Shown: positions 7,738 through 16,374, numbered from the stretch's first letter. The stretch is 64,000 bases of DNA from Sulfurimonas sp. (GCF_029027585.1 NZ_CP093397.1:868001-932000); one strand, 5' to 3'. Notes: a model not told the origin generated them from the sequence alone. A program made the numbers and translations.

Positions 7738-9603
7738 TTATCCAAATTCAATAGGATCCATATCAATCTCAGCTAAACCAGTCTTGCATCTAGACACAGC
7801 TTTTATAATATCCGTGCTTTTATCACTTCTAAGGAGTATCTCAAATCTGTACTTATTTGCAATCCGCTCAACTCCACATTTCCCAAAACCAACAACTTCT
7901 ATATTTGAAATTTTAACTAAATCATCTTTCATCTCTCGCATCTCTTCTTGTGCTTTTGCTCCATTTTTGTGACTAAACAAAACCCGACAAAGCTTTTTAT
8001 ATGGTGGATAAAGCCCTACTCTAAAGATTTTTTCTTCTTGCAAAAAAGCTTCATAATCATCTATGAAAGTAGAAAAAAACTCTTCATTAAAACTTTGAAT
8101 CAAAACTTTTGCATCTTTTGCTCTACCACTTCTTCCTGATACTTGTATAAGACAAGACAGAGCCTTTTCTCTTGCTCTGTAATCACTCATATTTAACATA
8201 TTGTCAAGTCCTAGAACCACCGCTAAAGTAACTCCATGATAATCATGCCCTTTGCTTAGCATCTGCGTTCCTACAAGCATATCAGTTTCTCTCTCATTAA
8301 AACGCTTAAGTGCTTTTTTTAGTTTGTTTGCTGTGGTAATTGCATCTCTATCAAACTGCTCTATCTTGGCATCTGTGAGTTGTTCTTGTATAAGCTTTAT
8401 TGCCTCAACTGTTCCAAGTCTAGAACTTATAAGAGAAGCTCCTTTACACTCACTACAAATTTGAGGTATTGCTTGAGTGAAGTTACAGTAGTGACATTTT
8501 AATGCTCGTGATTTTTGATGTATACTCATACCAATACTACAAAAAACACATTGTGCTGTATGTCCGCAATCCTCACAAATAAGATACTTAAAATTTGCTC
8601 TTGTTGGTACAAAGACTATCGCTTGGTTTTTAGCTTTTATGGTTGAGGCTAGATGCTCCATGATTAAAGGCGATAAACTCTCACTAGATTTTTCATAAAT
8701 AAACTCTTTTTTAGCACTGAAAAATCCACCTTTAAGTCTAAAATATGGAAATTTAACAAAGGAGTTAAGAGATGGTGTAGCGCTTCCTAAAACTACGGGA
8801 ATATCATGCAGTTTACCCATATAAATAGCTATATCTTTTGCATTATATCTTGGTCTTGAAGATGATTTATAACTATCATCATGTTCTTCATCTACGACTA
8901 TTAAGCCTAAGTCATTTATTGGTAAAAAAAGTGTTGAGCGAGGACCAGCAACTATTTTTGCACTTCCATCATAAATTTTTTTAAGAGCTTTTTTCTTTTG
9001 AAGAGCAGTTAATTTTGAGTGCCACATAATAACATCTGTCCCAAAATGCTCTTCTAACCTTTGACTCATTTGAGGAGTAAGAGATATCTCAGGCATTAAA
9101 AAAATACATCGTTTACCAGATGCTATTATCTCTTGAAAATATTTCATATATATTTCTGTTTTTCCACTTCCTGTATCTCCAAAGAGTAAAGAAGTTTTAT
9201 GTTGTTTTAGAAAGTCTAGAGCTTTTGTTTGTTTTGAAGAAAGAGTTAGTTCCACCTCGGGAGAGGTGGAACTAGATGAGTTAATGTATGTGCGTTCCAT
9301 CTCAGGAGAGATGGAACGAGAAAACGCAGTCATAACCCCAAGAGCCTCACCCAAAGAACAAACATAATAAGTGGAAATAAACTTAGCCAATGCCATCTGC
9401 TTAAGTGAATAAAAAAACTCACTCTCACTCAAAATCTCAATAGTTTTAAATTCTGGTTTTTCACATTTAGAAATAATAGTAGCTTTAACTTCTTTATTTC
9501 TAAGAACAACATTTACAATAGTGCCAATTTCTAAAGATAAAGAAAAATGATAAGTTAAAGGATTAAGAGGGGAAGAGAGGATTGACACTTCATAAAAATA
9601 CAA
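7738..9603 (-). CDS. priA: Primosomal replication restart helicase PriA
   Basis: The 621-residue protein has an N-terminal DNA-binding part, Walker A GDTGSGKT (142-149), the DEEH box (238-241), two zinc-binding cysteine clusters (CEDCGHTAQC, CHYC, CSEC; about 343-388) and helicase motifs V and VI (TQMLSKGHDYHGV, IQVSGRSGRAK). PriA reloads DnaB at stalled forks. The linker between the N-terminal region and the motor (residues 96-119) is encoded by two palindromic repeats and reads RSISPEMER then SSTSPEVEL. The pseudopilin gene lies 16 bases upstream on the same strand. Confidence 0.95.
   Translation of the reverse strand: MYFYEVSILSSPLNPLTYHFSLSLEIGTIVNVVLRNKEVKATIISKCEKPEFKTIEILSESEFFYSLKQMALAKFISTYYVCSLGEALGVMTAFSRSISPEMERTYINSSSSTSPEVELTLSSKQTKALDFLKQHKTSLLFGDTGSGKTEIYMKYFQEIIASGKRCIFLMPEISLTPQMSQRLEEHFGTDVIMWHSKLTALQKKKALKKIYDGSAKIVAGPRSTLFLPINDLGLIVVDEEHDDSYKSSSRPRYNAKDIAIYMGKLHDIPVVLGSATPSLNSFVKFPYFRLKGGFFSAKKEFIYEKSSESLSPLIMEHLASTIKAKNQAIVFVPTRANFKYLICEDCGHTAQCVFCSIGMSIHQKSRALKCHYCNFTQAIPQICSECKGASLISSRLGTVEAIKLIQEQLTDAKIEQFDRDAITTANKLKKALKRFNERETDMLVGTQMLSKGHDYHGVTLAVVLGLDNMLNMSDYRAREKALSCLIQVSGRSGRAKDAKVLIQSFNEEFFSTFIDDYEAFLQEEKIFRVGLYPPYKKLCRVLFSHKNGAKAQEEMREMKDDLVKISNIEVVGFGKCGVERIANKYRFEILLRSDKSTDIIKAVSRCKTGLAEIDMDPIEFG
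9249..9317. repeat. Two hairpin-forming palindromic repeats inside priA
   Basis: The first copy (9249-9272) has arms GTTCCACCTC and GAGGTGGAAC around GGGA; the second (9294-9317) has arms GTTCCATCTC and GAGATGGAAC around AGGA. Both are perfect palindromes apart from the 4-base loop, and they start 45 bases apart in the same orientation and reading frame. The single difference between their arms is compensated on both sides. Related copies occur at 10151/11950 (split by the IS), 43914, 43958 and 44550. Confidence 0.9.
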
Positions 9604-9619
9604 AATAATCCTCTAGAAT

Positions 9620-10063
9620 TTAGTTTACTAAAGCGTTACATTTACCTGTACCAGCTGCACAGCCGAATATCCCAGATGTACTGTTATAATCAAATGTTGT
9701 TGTCACTCCATTTACAAGATATCGATACTGTTTTTCACCTGAACCAGTAACTACGCTCCAGTCACCAGAGCCTGTTCCAGCGCTAATACCATACAACAAA
9801 AGACTTCTAGTCCCATCACCTTTAAATAAGGTTGTAGTTTCACCGGTTGGGCTTAGTTTTGGTATGTAACTGTTAACACCTTTTACAAGTTGGGTTTGTC
9901 GCTCACTTACAATAGCAGAACGAATAACAGAAACATCAGCCCGTCCAGAAGCTATATCAGCTTGATTTTTTGTAGATGCAAATTTTGGGAGTGCAATAGC
10001 TGATAAAATTCCTAAGACAACGACAACAAAGATGAGTTCTATCATAGTGAAAGCTGTTTTCAT
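9620..10063 (-). CDS. Type IV pilin-like / type II secretion pseudopilin
   Basis: The 147-residue protein opens with a prepilin leader and N-methylation site, AFTMIELIFVVVVLGILSAIALPKF: cleavage before Phe, Glu at mature position 5, then a hydrophobic assembly helix. The C-terminal globular part is rich in Gly, Ser and Thr and has two cysteines (GCAAGTGKCN) that could form a disulfide loop. Substrates of this kind are processed by the prepilin peptidase and built into a periplasmic or surface filament. It lies 16 bases upstream of priA. A second pseudopilin gene lies beyond the IS on the same strand. Confidence 0.85.
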   Translation of the reverse strand: MKTAFTMIELIFVVVVLGILSAIALPKFASTKNQADIASGRADVSVIRSAIVSERQTQLVKGVNSYIPKLSPTGETTTLFKGDGTRSLLLYGISAGTGSGDWSVVTGSGEKQYRYLVNGVTTTFDYNSTSGIFGCAAGTGKCNALVN

Positions 10064-10150
10064 AATTTATCCTATTTTATATTGGAGTAGATTATATCTA
10101 AATTATTTTGGGGGTTTGTTTAATGTGTTTCATGAATTGTTTTAATATGT

Positions 10151-10167
10151 ATTCCACCTCGGGAGAG
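10151..10167. repeat. Left part of a palindromic repeat split by the IS, with direct repeat
   Basis: The sequence up to the IS ends CTCGGGAGAG (10158-10167). This 10-mer is repeated directly after the IS. Joining the flanks recreates a palindrome with arms TTCCACCTC and GAGGTGGAA around GGGA, the same element as that inside priA. The 10-mer is therefore best read as the target-site duplication, although the exact IS boundary is ambiguous by up to three bases because the terminal repeats can include GAG/CTC. Confidence 0.85.
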
Positions 10168-11933
10168 ACTGTGAAATAACTACTATTTCCAGTCTCATTC
10201 ATATAAACACATCCAATCAAGCAATTTAAAATCAATTTTTCAGTATAATAACACCAAACAAAGCCCTGTATTTAGGCTTTTAAGGCAACTAATGAGTGAA
10301 CTATATAAACAAGGTTTAAATAGAAATCAGCAATTATTATTTCCACCAAGTATTGATGATTATGTAGATGAAGATAACAATGTAAGAGCAATAGATTCTT
10401 ATGTAGAATTATTAGACTTAACTAAACTGCAGTTTTCAAATACAAGAAAAAGTGATAGAGCAGATGGACAAAAAGCTTATAGTCCTAAACTACTGTTAAA
10501 AATATATATTTATGGTTATCTAAATAAGATAAGAAGTTCAAGAGCATTAGAAAAAGAGTGTAAAAGAAACCTAGAACTAATATGGCTAGCACAAGACTTA
10601 AAACCAACATATAGAACTATATCAGAGTTTAGAGCAAGGAATCCAAAAGCACTAAAACAAGTATTTAAAGAGTTTGTAGTTTTATGTAAAAATATAGATT
10701 TAATAGGGGATGGATTAAAAGCTGTTGATGGAGCATTTTTAAGAGCGAATGCCTCTAAAAATCAACTAATATTGAAAAAGACACTGGATAAAGATTTAAC
10801 TAAAATTGAAACTGAAATAGAAGAGTATCTCAAATCACTAGAGTATGCAGATAAAGAGAAACAACCATCAAGTATCATTAATAAACTACCAAAAGATTTA
10901 AGAAAACTAAAATATCAACAAGAAGAGTTATCTAAAAACTTAAAACTTTTAGAAGAGATGGGTAAAACTCAATATAATAAAACAGATTCAGATGCTTCTC
11001 TTATGAAAAAACCTGCACATAACCTTATGGCATATAATTCACAGATAGTTGTAGATGATTCATTTAAATTCATAGTAGCTACTGATATTTCAACAGTAGG
11101 TAGCGATAGAGCACAACTGCATAAGATGGCGAAAGAGACCAAAGAAAATTTAGGAGTAGATAAACTAAAGATAGTAGCTGATACAGGATATTATAGTGCT
11201 AAAGAATTTAAAAAATGTAGTGAAGATAATATTAATGCTATTGTTCCTTTAGCAAATATGAGACAAGTTCAAAAAGACAAAGGTAAATTTACAAGAGATG
11301 AATTTATTTACAATGATAACAATGATTGCTATATATGTCCTAATAATTATCAACTTAAAAAAAGAATTGCACCACAAATAAAGAATGATAAAGTTAATTT
11401 CATTTATACAGGTACAAGTGCAATATGTAAAGCTTGTCCTCTCAAAGATAAATGTATACCTACAAAAGCACCATATAAACAAATATATAGATGGGAACAT
11501 GAGTATATAACAGAAGCACATAATAAAAAGATGCAAACTGAAGAATCTAAAGTAATAGTCAAAAAAAGAGGTTCAATAGTTAAACATCCATTTGGAACAA
11601 TTAAAAGAACTTTAGGTTGGGATCATTATCTTGTTCGTGGCAAAGAAAAAGTATCAGGTGAAAATGCACTTATCATGTTTAGCTATAACTTTAAAAGACT
11701 TTTAAATTTGATAGGTATAAATCTATTTCAAAAACTGATGATAGCTTTAAAAAATAGAGATATAAGTTCCATAAAAGAAGAAATAGCTCAATATATAGCT
11801 AACTCTTTATTATATGTAGTTTGTTTTTTTAGAATTTACTTTATGCTTAAATTTAAAAGTAGAAAAGCTGTAATTTTAAGATAAAAAATCATCCCATTGG
11901 AGACCGTAAAATAAACTGTTGTTATTTCACAGT
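10168..11933 (+). mobile_element. IS1182-family insertion sequence
   Basis: The element is about 1,766 bases and carries one transposase gene. Its terminal inverted repeats are ACTGTGAAATAAC at the left and GTTATTTCACAGT at the right. Each end is also an imperfect hairpin: GAGACTGTGAAATA pairs with TATTTCCAGTCTC at 10165-10196, and GAGACC...AAATAA pairs with TTATTTCACAGTCTC at 11900-11936. It sits inside a palindromic repeat with a 10-base direct repeat at its borders. No copy of the target is missing, so the insertion is probably recent. Confidence 0.88.
10292..11884 (+). CDS. IS1182-family transposase (catalytic glutamate replaced by lysine)
   Basis: The 530-residue protein has an N-terminal DUF772-type domain (FPPSIDDYVDEDNNVRAIDSYV), the first catalytic aspartate in LKAVDGAFLRANASK, DSDASLMKK, the second aspartate in KIVADTGYYS, a cysteine cluster (CKACPLKDKC), and the C-terminal KRGSIVKHPFGTIKR...ENALIMFSYNFKRLL region of DDE_Tnp_1_6 proteins. 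In this family the last motif normally reads VEHPFG, and that glutamate completes the DDE triad; here codon 431 (11582-11584) is AAA, lysine. One G-to-A change would explain it. The protein is full length but probably cannot catalyse transposition alone. Confidence 0.9.
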   Translation: MSELYKQGLNRNQQLLFPPSIDDYVDEDNNVRAIDSYVELLDLTKLQFSNTRKSDRADGQKAYSPKLLLKIYIYGYLNKIRSSRALEKECKRNLELIWLAQDLKPTYRTISEFRARNPKALKQVFKEFVVLCKNIDLIGDGLKAVDGAFLRANASKNQLILKKTLDKDLTKIETEIEEYLKSLEYADKEKQPSSIINKLPKDLRKLKYQQEELSKNLKLLEEMGKTQYNKTDSDASLMKKPAHNLMAYNSQIVVDDSFKFIVATDISTVGSDRAQLHKMAKETKENLGVDKLKIVADTGYYSAKEFKKCSEDNINAIVPLANMRQVQKDKGKFTRDEFIYNDNNDCYICPNNYQLKKRIAPQIKNDKVNFIYTGTSAICKACPLKDKCIPTKAPYKQIYRWEHEYITEAHNKKMQTEESKVIVKKRGSIVKHPFGTIKRTLGWDHYLVRGKEKVSGENALIMFSYNFKRLLNLIGINLFQKLMIALKNRDISSIKEEIAQYIANSLLYVVCFFRIYFMLKFKSRKAVILR

Positions 11934-11950
11934 CTCGGGAGAGGTGGAAC
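11934..11950. repeat. Right part of the IS-split palindromic repeat
   Basis: CTCGGGAGAG (11934-11943) duplicates 10158-10167 and is followed by GTGGAAC, which completes the palindrome begun at 10151. The element lies 12 bases beyond the 3' end of the downstream pseudopilin gene. Confidence 0.85.
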
Positions 11951-11961
11951 GAGTAAAGAGT

Positions 11962-12396
11962 TTACTGTTGTTGCCATACCCAAGTAGCAGCAGATGTACT
12001 ATTACCGTCAGTAAAACCTACAAAATAAGTTTTTCCACCAATTGCAATACCAGTACCATTACCATCAGCAAGCCAAGTTAAAGGAATAGTACCAGAAGCA
12101 GTAATACACGCAGTTGGGATTTCGAACTGTAGAGCTATTGCACCGGCTGCACCGGCTGTATTATTATATGGTGCTGTACTACCAGCTTTTAACGAACCTT
12201 TATTACCATTCAATAAAGAATCAGACCATAATGCTGGACCAACTGTTCTGTTCATTGTACCAACAGCAGCCTTACACTTTCCAGCTTCAGCTTGCTCAGA
12301 AACACCAATAAACTTAGGAAGCGCAACCGCTGCTAAAATACCTAAAATAACGATAACAAAGATCAATTCGATCATAGTAAAACCAGCTCTTTTCAT
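11962..12396 (-). CDS. Type IV pilin-like / type II secretion pseudopilin
   Basis: The 144-residue protein begins with a short basic leader and GFTMIELIFVIVILGILAAVALPKF, a standard prepilin cleavage and methylation site. The mature part contains two cysteines (GKCKAAVG and TACITASG) and ends in a Trp/Gln-rich tail. It resembles the 9620 pseudopilin in its first 30 residues but not after. Before the IS inserted, the two genes would have been tandem neighbours about 130 bases apart. AAGGAG precedes the start codon. Partners (ATPase, secretin, prepilin peptidase) are not in this window. Confidence 0.85.
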   Translation of the reverse strand: MKRAGFTMIELIFVIVILGILAAVALPKFIGVSEQAEAGKCKAAVGTMNRTVGPALWSDSLLNGNKGSLKAGSTAPYNNTAGAAGAIALQFEIPTACITASGTIPLTWLADGNGTGIAIGGKTYFVGFTDGNSTSAATWVWQQQ

Positions 12397-12498
12397 AAGA
12401 ACTCCTTAAATTAAAAAAATATGAGTTACTCTAGTAACCTTGTAGTCATTATCTAGTATTTTACATTAAAATTTGCTTAAGATATCACTAGCATTTTA

Positions 12499-12514
12499 TG
12501 GAACTAAAGTTGCT
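12499..12514 (+). promoter_or_regulatory. Sigma-54 promoter for flgBC-fliE
   Basis: TGGAACTAAAGTTGCT matches the sigma-54 consensus TGGCAC-N5-TTGCW at all but one specified base (A for C at the fourth position). GG and GC have the required spacing. It ends 33 bases before the flgB GTG, with AAAAGGA as the ribosome binding site. Rod genes are in the sigma-54 (RpoN/FlgSR) class of flagellar genes in Campylobacter and Helicobacter. Confidence 0.75.
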
Positions 12515-12547
12515 TTACAAATACTATATGTATAAAAGGAGTCACTT

Positions 12548-12976
12548 GTGAGCATTCAAATTTCAAGAACACACAGTTTAATCTCAGATGCACTTGACTT
12601 TAGAGCTATGCGTCAAGAGCTTATATCTTCAAACATTGCAAATGTTGATACTCCTTTTTATAGACCTAGAGATGTGAATTTTGGTGACGCTCTTGCGGCA
12701 AAAAAAGCTGAACTTTTAAATAAGCGTAATAATAAACTAGAACTTGCTCAAACAGATGGCGCGCATATTCCTTTTAAAGATGAAAAATCTTCATTTAAAC
12801 CTCAAGTCTTTTTCAGAGATGGACATATGGCGAGAAATGATGGGAATAGTGTTGATTTAGATATAGAAACAACAGAAATGAGTAAAAATTCTATCATGTT
12901 TAATGCTCTCGTTGCAGCAAATAAAAAAGATAGTAATATTTTTAAAAGTGTTATAGAAGCATCTAAGAAAACATAG
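12548..12976 (+). CDS. flgB: Flagellar basal-body rod protein FlgB
   Basis: This 142-residue protein starts at a GTG preceded by AAAAGGAG. The N-terminal rod motif ALDFRAMRQELISSNIANVDTPFYRPRDVNF and the C-terminal heptad-like helix (MSKNSIMFNALVAANKKDSNIFKSVI) are typical of FlgB, one of the proximal rod subunits of the flagellum in the periplasm. It is the first gene of flgB-flgC-fliE, with 15 bases to flgC and a sigma-54 promoter just upstream. The same order is found in C. jejuni (Cj0528c-Cj0526c). Confidence 0.95.
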   Translation: MSIQISRTHSLISDALDFRAMRQELISSNIANVDTPFYRPRDVNFGDALAAKKAELLNKRNNKLELAQTDGAHIPFKDEKSSFKPQVFFRDGHMARNDGNSVDLDIETTEMSKNSIMFNALVAANKKDSNIFKSVIEASKKT

Positions 12977-12991
12977 TAAAAGGATACTAAG

Positions 12992-13489
12992 ATGAGTTTT
13001 TTAAGTAGTTTTGATATTAGCGGTTACGGTTTAAGCGCACAAAGAGTTCGTGTAAATGTCATCTCTCAAAATATCGCAAATGCACAAACAACCAGAACTG
13101 AAGAAGGTGGACCTTACAGAAGAAAACAGGTTGTTTTTAAAGCTATAGACTTTAGTGAGCAATTTAACAAAGCTATAAGTGGCATGACAAACAGTGTTAA
13201 GTTTGAAGACCCGTTAAATGAAGGCGATTTTGGCAACAAAGTAAATCCTGCTATAATGAGTGTAATCGTTGATAAAATCTCAAGAGACGATTCGAAACCA
13301 AATCTAAAGTTCGACCCATCTCACCCAGATGCAGATACAAATGGTTATGTTGCGTATCCAAATATTAATCCTGTTATCGAAATGGCCGATTTAGTAGAAG
13401 CAACTCGTTCTTATCAAGCAAATGTAGCTGCATTTGAGAGTTCAAAAAGTATGGCAAATTCTGCGATTTCATTATTGAGAATAGGCTAA
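12992..13489 (+). CDS. flgC: Flagellar basal-body rod protein FlgC
   Basis: This 165-residue rod protein has the flagellar N-terminal motif DISGYGLSAQRVRVNVISQNIANAQTTRTEEGGPYRRKQVVF and the C-terminal motif GYVAYPNINPVIEMADLVEATRSYQANVAAFESSKSM that is diagnostic of FlgC. It forms part of the proximal rod that passes through the periplasm. It lies between flgB and fliE with short gaps, is co-transcribed with them, and has AAGGA before its ATG. Confidence 0.97.
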   Translation: MSFLSSFDISGYGLSAQRVRVNVISQNIANAQTTRTEEGGPYRRKQVVFKAIDFSEQFNKAISGMTNSVKFEDPLNEGDFGNKVNPAIMSVIVDKISRDDSKPNLKFDPSHPDADTNGYVAYPNINPVIEMADLVEATRSYQANVAAFESSKSMANSAISLLRIG

Positions 13490-13503
13490 GGAAGGAATAA
13501 ACT

Positions 13504-13812
13504 GTGAGTGAATTTGGAAAAATAAACAGCATATCGGGTACATCAACAGCCGACTTACTAAAACAAAAAAGCAAGACTGAAGCCACTGGTGGAGCAGCTT
13601 TTGCCGAGCAGTTAAAATCTGCATTAAATGAAGTAAATGAGATTCAAGAAAAAAGTGAAGTTGCGATTGGCGAGATGGCAACAGGACAAGTAAAAGACCT
13701 TCATCAAGCAGCCCTTGCAATTAATAAAGCTGAAACAAGTATGAAACTTATGCTAGAAATCCGAAACAAAGCTTTAAATGCTTACAAAGAACTAGGAAGA
13801 ACACAGTTATAA
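13504..13812 (+). CDS. fliE: Flagellar hook-basal body protein FliE
   Basis: This 102-residue protein starts at a GTG with GGAAGGA upstream. FAEQLKSALNEVNEIQEKSEVAI and the C-terminal DLHQAALAINKAETSMKLMLEIRNKALNAYKELGRTQL are the conserved FliE helices, which join the MS ring to the rod. It is the third gene of the flgB-flgC-fliE operon; the pbpB start follows its stop by 3 bases. Confidence 0.96.
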   Translation: MSEFGKINSISGTSTADLLKQKSKTEATGGAAFAEQLKSALNEVNEIQEKSEVAIGEMATGQVKDLHQAALAINKAETSMKLMLEIRNKALNAYKELGRTQL

Positions 13813-13815
13813 TCA

Positions 13816-15576
13816 GTGGATAATCAAAATAAAAGTAAAAAAATATTTCTTCTTTTTGGTCTTATTGGGCTTGGTTTTTTTATCTTTTTAACAATCATGC
13901 TAGTTCATGTCGTAAAATCTCGTAACCTTCCATCTTTATATACGAAAAACTCATCTAAAGCCCAAAGAGGTGCCATCATTAGTGCAGATGGTTTTCATGT
14001 GGCAACAACTAAAAAACTCTACAAAGCTATTGTAAATACTTACTATATCGACCCACAAAAAAAAGAACTTTTTATACAACTCTTTAGCATCTACTCAGGT
14101 GTAAGTACTTCGGAGATAAAAAAACGACTTAAACAAAAAAAAGGTGTAGTTGTTTTGAGTTACAACATCTCCGAGCAAAGAGCACAGTACTTAAAAAAGC
14201 TACGCTTTGAACTTAAAAGATACAAAGTGTTTGTACAAAGAAAAAATCCTCGCACAAGAAAAACAACTCTTCACGGTTTAAGTATCATCGAGAGTGGAGA
14301 AAGTAGAGAATACCCTTATGGAAATCTTTTAACTCCCATCATTGGTTACCCACATAAACTTGAAGAAAATGGTTATACCTACATAAAAGGTGTTAAGGGC
14401 ATTGAAAAAAGCTTTGAAGACGCTCTAAGTCCTAGACAAAATGAGATAAGTCAAGGCAAAAGAGATGTAAATGGCTATATCATTTTAAATAAAGAAAGTT
14501 TTACTAAAAACAGTATAAATGGGCTAGACATTAAACTAAATATCCCCATAAGTTTTCAAATACGAGTAGAAAAAATGCTTGACTCTATGAAAAAAAAACT
14601 TGATGCAAACCAAATCATAATAGCAGTTATGAACTCTAGCAATGGAAAAGTTATTGCATTGGCATCTTCAAATAGATTTTTACCAAAAAATATAAAAAGA
14701 AGTGATTACCCATCTTTAAATAGTGCTGTAACCGAGTATAGTTTTGAGCCAGGAAGTGTTATAAAAACTATTACTTTTGCCTTGCTTTTAGATAAGGGTT
14801 TGGTAAATCCTTATGATTTAGTAAATGGGCATAATGGACACTTTAAAATAGGCAATAAAGTTATCACAGATGAGCATAAATTTGATTGGTTAAGTGCTGA
14901 GAATGTTATCGTTCACTCTTCAAATATTGGAATCGCTCAACTAGCTCAAAAATTAAATGGCATAGAGTTTCACGATGGACTTAAAGAGTTTGGCTTTTCA
15001 CAAAAATCTACACCAGATATGATTTATGAAAAAGTAGGTTCTATTCCAAGTTCGACAAAACTTAACAACCAAATATATAAAGCCACTTGTTCTTATGGTT
15101 ATGGAATGAGAGCAAATCTTATGCAACTCATACGCGCGTATAGTGCTTTTAACAATAATGGTAGATTGGTGACTCCTAAAATTGTAGATTCGTTTATAGA
15201 TGCTAGAGGTAATATCATAGCAGTTGAGCAAGAGAGGCAAATTCAAGTTATAAAAAGCTCAACTGCAAGAAGAATAAAAGATATTTTAATCAAAACAGTA
15301 AATAAAGGAACAGGTAAAAAAACAAAAACTAAAGGTCTTATCATAGGTGGTAAAACTGGAACTGCGCATATAGTTGAAAAAGGAAAGTATGTAAACAAAT
15401 ACAACACTGCTTTTCTAGGATTTTCTAATGACAAACAAAACAAATATACTATGGGCGTTATAGTTATACAACCTAGAAGTAGTCAGTTTGCAGCGGCTAC
15501 TGCTGTGCCAGTTTATAAAAAAATTGTCGATATTATGGTTGAAGAGGGTTACTTAAAGCCAGATATTGTCAAGTAA
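13816..15576 (+). CDS. pbpB: Peptidoglycan D,D-transpeptidase FtsI/PBP2 family
   Basis: The 586-residue class B penicillin-binding protein has one N-terminal membrane anchor (LFGLIGLGFFIFLTIMLVHVV), the dimerisation region starting at AQRGAIISADG, and the transpeptidase domain with EPGSVIKT (SxxK), HSSN (SxN) and GGKTGTAHI. It cross-links septal peptidoglycan from the periplasmic side. The GTG start is 3 bases after fliE, so it belongs to the flagellar rod operon, the same arrangement as C. jejuni Cj0525c. Its end overlaps panC on the other strand by 24 bases. Confidence 0.92.
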   Translation: MDNQNKSKKIFLLFGLIGLGFFIFLTIMLVHVVKSRNLPSLYTKNSSKAQRGAIISADGFHVATTKKLYKAIVNTYYIDPQKKELFIQLFSIYSGVSTSEIKKRLKQKKGVVVLSYNISEQRAQYLKKLRFELKRYKVFVQRKNPRTRKTTLHGLSIIESGESREYPYGNLLTPIIGYPHKLEENGYTYIKGVKGIEKSFEDALSPRQNEISQGKRDVNGYIILNKESFTKNSINGLDIKLNIPISFQIRVEKMLDSMKKKLDANQIIIAVMNSSNGKVIALASSNRFLPKNIKRSDYPSLNSAVTEYSFEPGSVIKTITFALLLDKGLVNPYDLVNGHNGHFKIGNKVITDEHKFDWLSAENVIVHSSNIGIAQLAQKLNGIEFHDGLKEFGFSQKSTPDMIYEKVGSIPSSTKLNNQIYKATCSYGYGMRANLMQLIRAYSAFNNNGRLVTPKIVDSFIDARGNIIAVEQERQIQVIKSSTARRIKDILIKTVNKGTGKKTKTKGLIIGGKTGTAHIVEKGKYVNKYNTAFLGFSNDKQNKYTMGVIVIQPRSSQFAAATAVPVYKKIVDIMVEEGYLKPDIVK

Positions 15577-16374
15577 TCTGGTTTCACCTACTCTAACTTC
15601 AACTAACACTAAACTTCTTCCAACTTCTACTTTTTTAATTATCTCAAAATCATGATTTAATATCTCAACATAAAAAATTTCTAATGGTTGAAGAGAGTTT
15701 AGCATCTGCTCTTTTATAACCTCTACTTCTAAAATATTTCTTGTGATAAGATTTCTAGCTAAATAAAGTGCTGATGAGATTTTTAGTGCTTCTTTTCTTT
15801 CATCTTTACTTAGATAAATATTTCTACTGCTAAGTGCCAAACCATCACTTTCACGAACTGTATCAACTGCGACTATCTCCACACTCATAAACAACTGCTT
15901 AACCATTAAACTTATAAGGTTTAGCTGTTGAGCATCTTTTTTTCCAAAATATACCTTAGTTGGATTTACAATGTTTAAAAGCTTCATCACAACTGTTAAG
16001 ACTCCATTAAAATGTGATGGTCTTGTTAAACCCTCTAGTACAAAACCACGAACTTTTGGAGCCATTAGACTTACTTCATCAGAGCCATAGATATCTTTTG
16101 CATTTGGAAAAAATAAAATATCAACTCCACTAATTTCACATATTTTTTTATCTGCCCCATCTTTTTTAGGATATTTATCTAAGTCTTCATCTTTTGAAAA
16201 TTGTGTAGGATTTACAAAAATAGATACAACAACAAGCTCATTTTGCTTTCTTGCCTCTTTTATCAAAGATATGTGTCCCTCATGTAAAGCACCCATTGTT
16301 GGAACAAAGCCAATAGTTTTATTTATAGTTTTTAAGTATCGTTTTAGTTCTAACGGTGTTGATATAATCTTCAT
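15553..16374 (-). CDS. panC: Pantothenate synthetase (pantoate--beta-alanine ligase)
   Basis: The enzyme joins pantoate and beta-alanine with ATP, the last step of pantothenate synthesis. The N-terminal nucleotide-binding motif [17 protein letters not shown] is followed by [57 protein letters not shown] and [15 protein letters not shown]. An upstream in-frame ATG at 16410 would add 12 residues, but ATG 16374 ([12 protein letters not shown]) has AGG at a good distance and fits the family start. Upstream it is divergent from prfB, with a 51-base gap. Confidence 0.96.
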   Translation of the reverse strand: MKIISTPLELKRYLKTINKTIGFVPTMGALHEGHISLIKEARKQNELVVVSIFVNPTQFSKDEDLDKYPKKDGADKKICEISGVDILFFPNAKDIYGSDEVSLMAPKVRGFVLEGLTRPSHFNGVLTVVMKLLNIVNPTKVYFGKKDAQQLNLISLMVKQLFMSVEIVAVDTVRESDGLALSSRNIYLSKDERKEALKISSALYLARNLITRNILEVEVIKEQMLNSLQPLEIFYVEILNHDFEIIKKVEVGRSLVLVEVRVGETRLLDNIWL

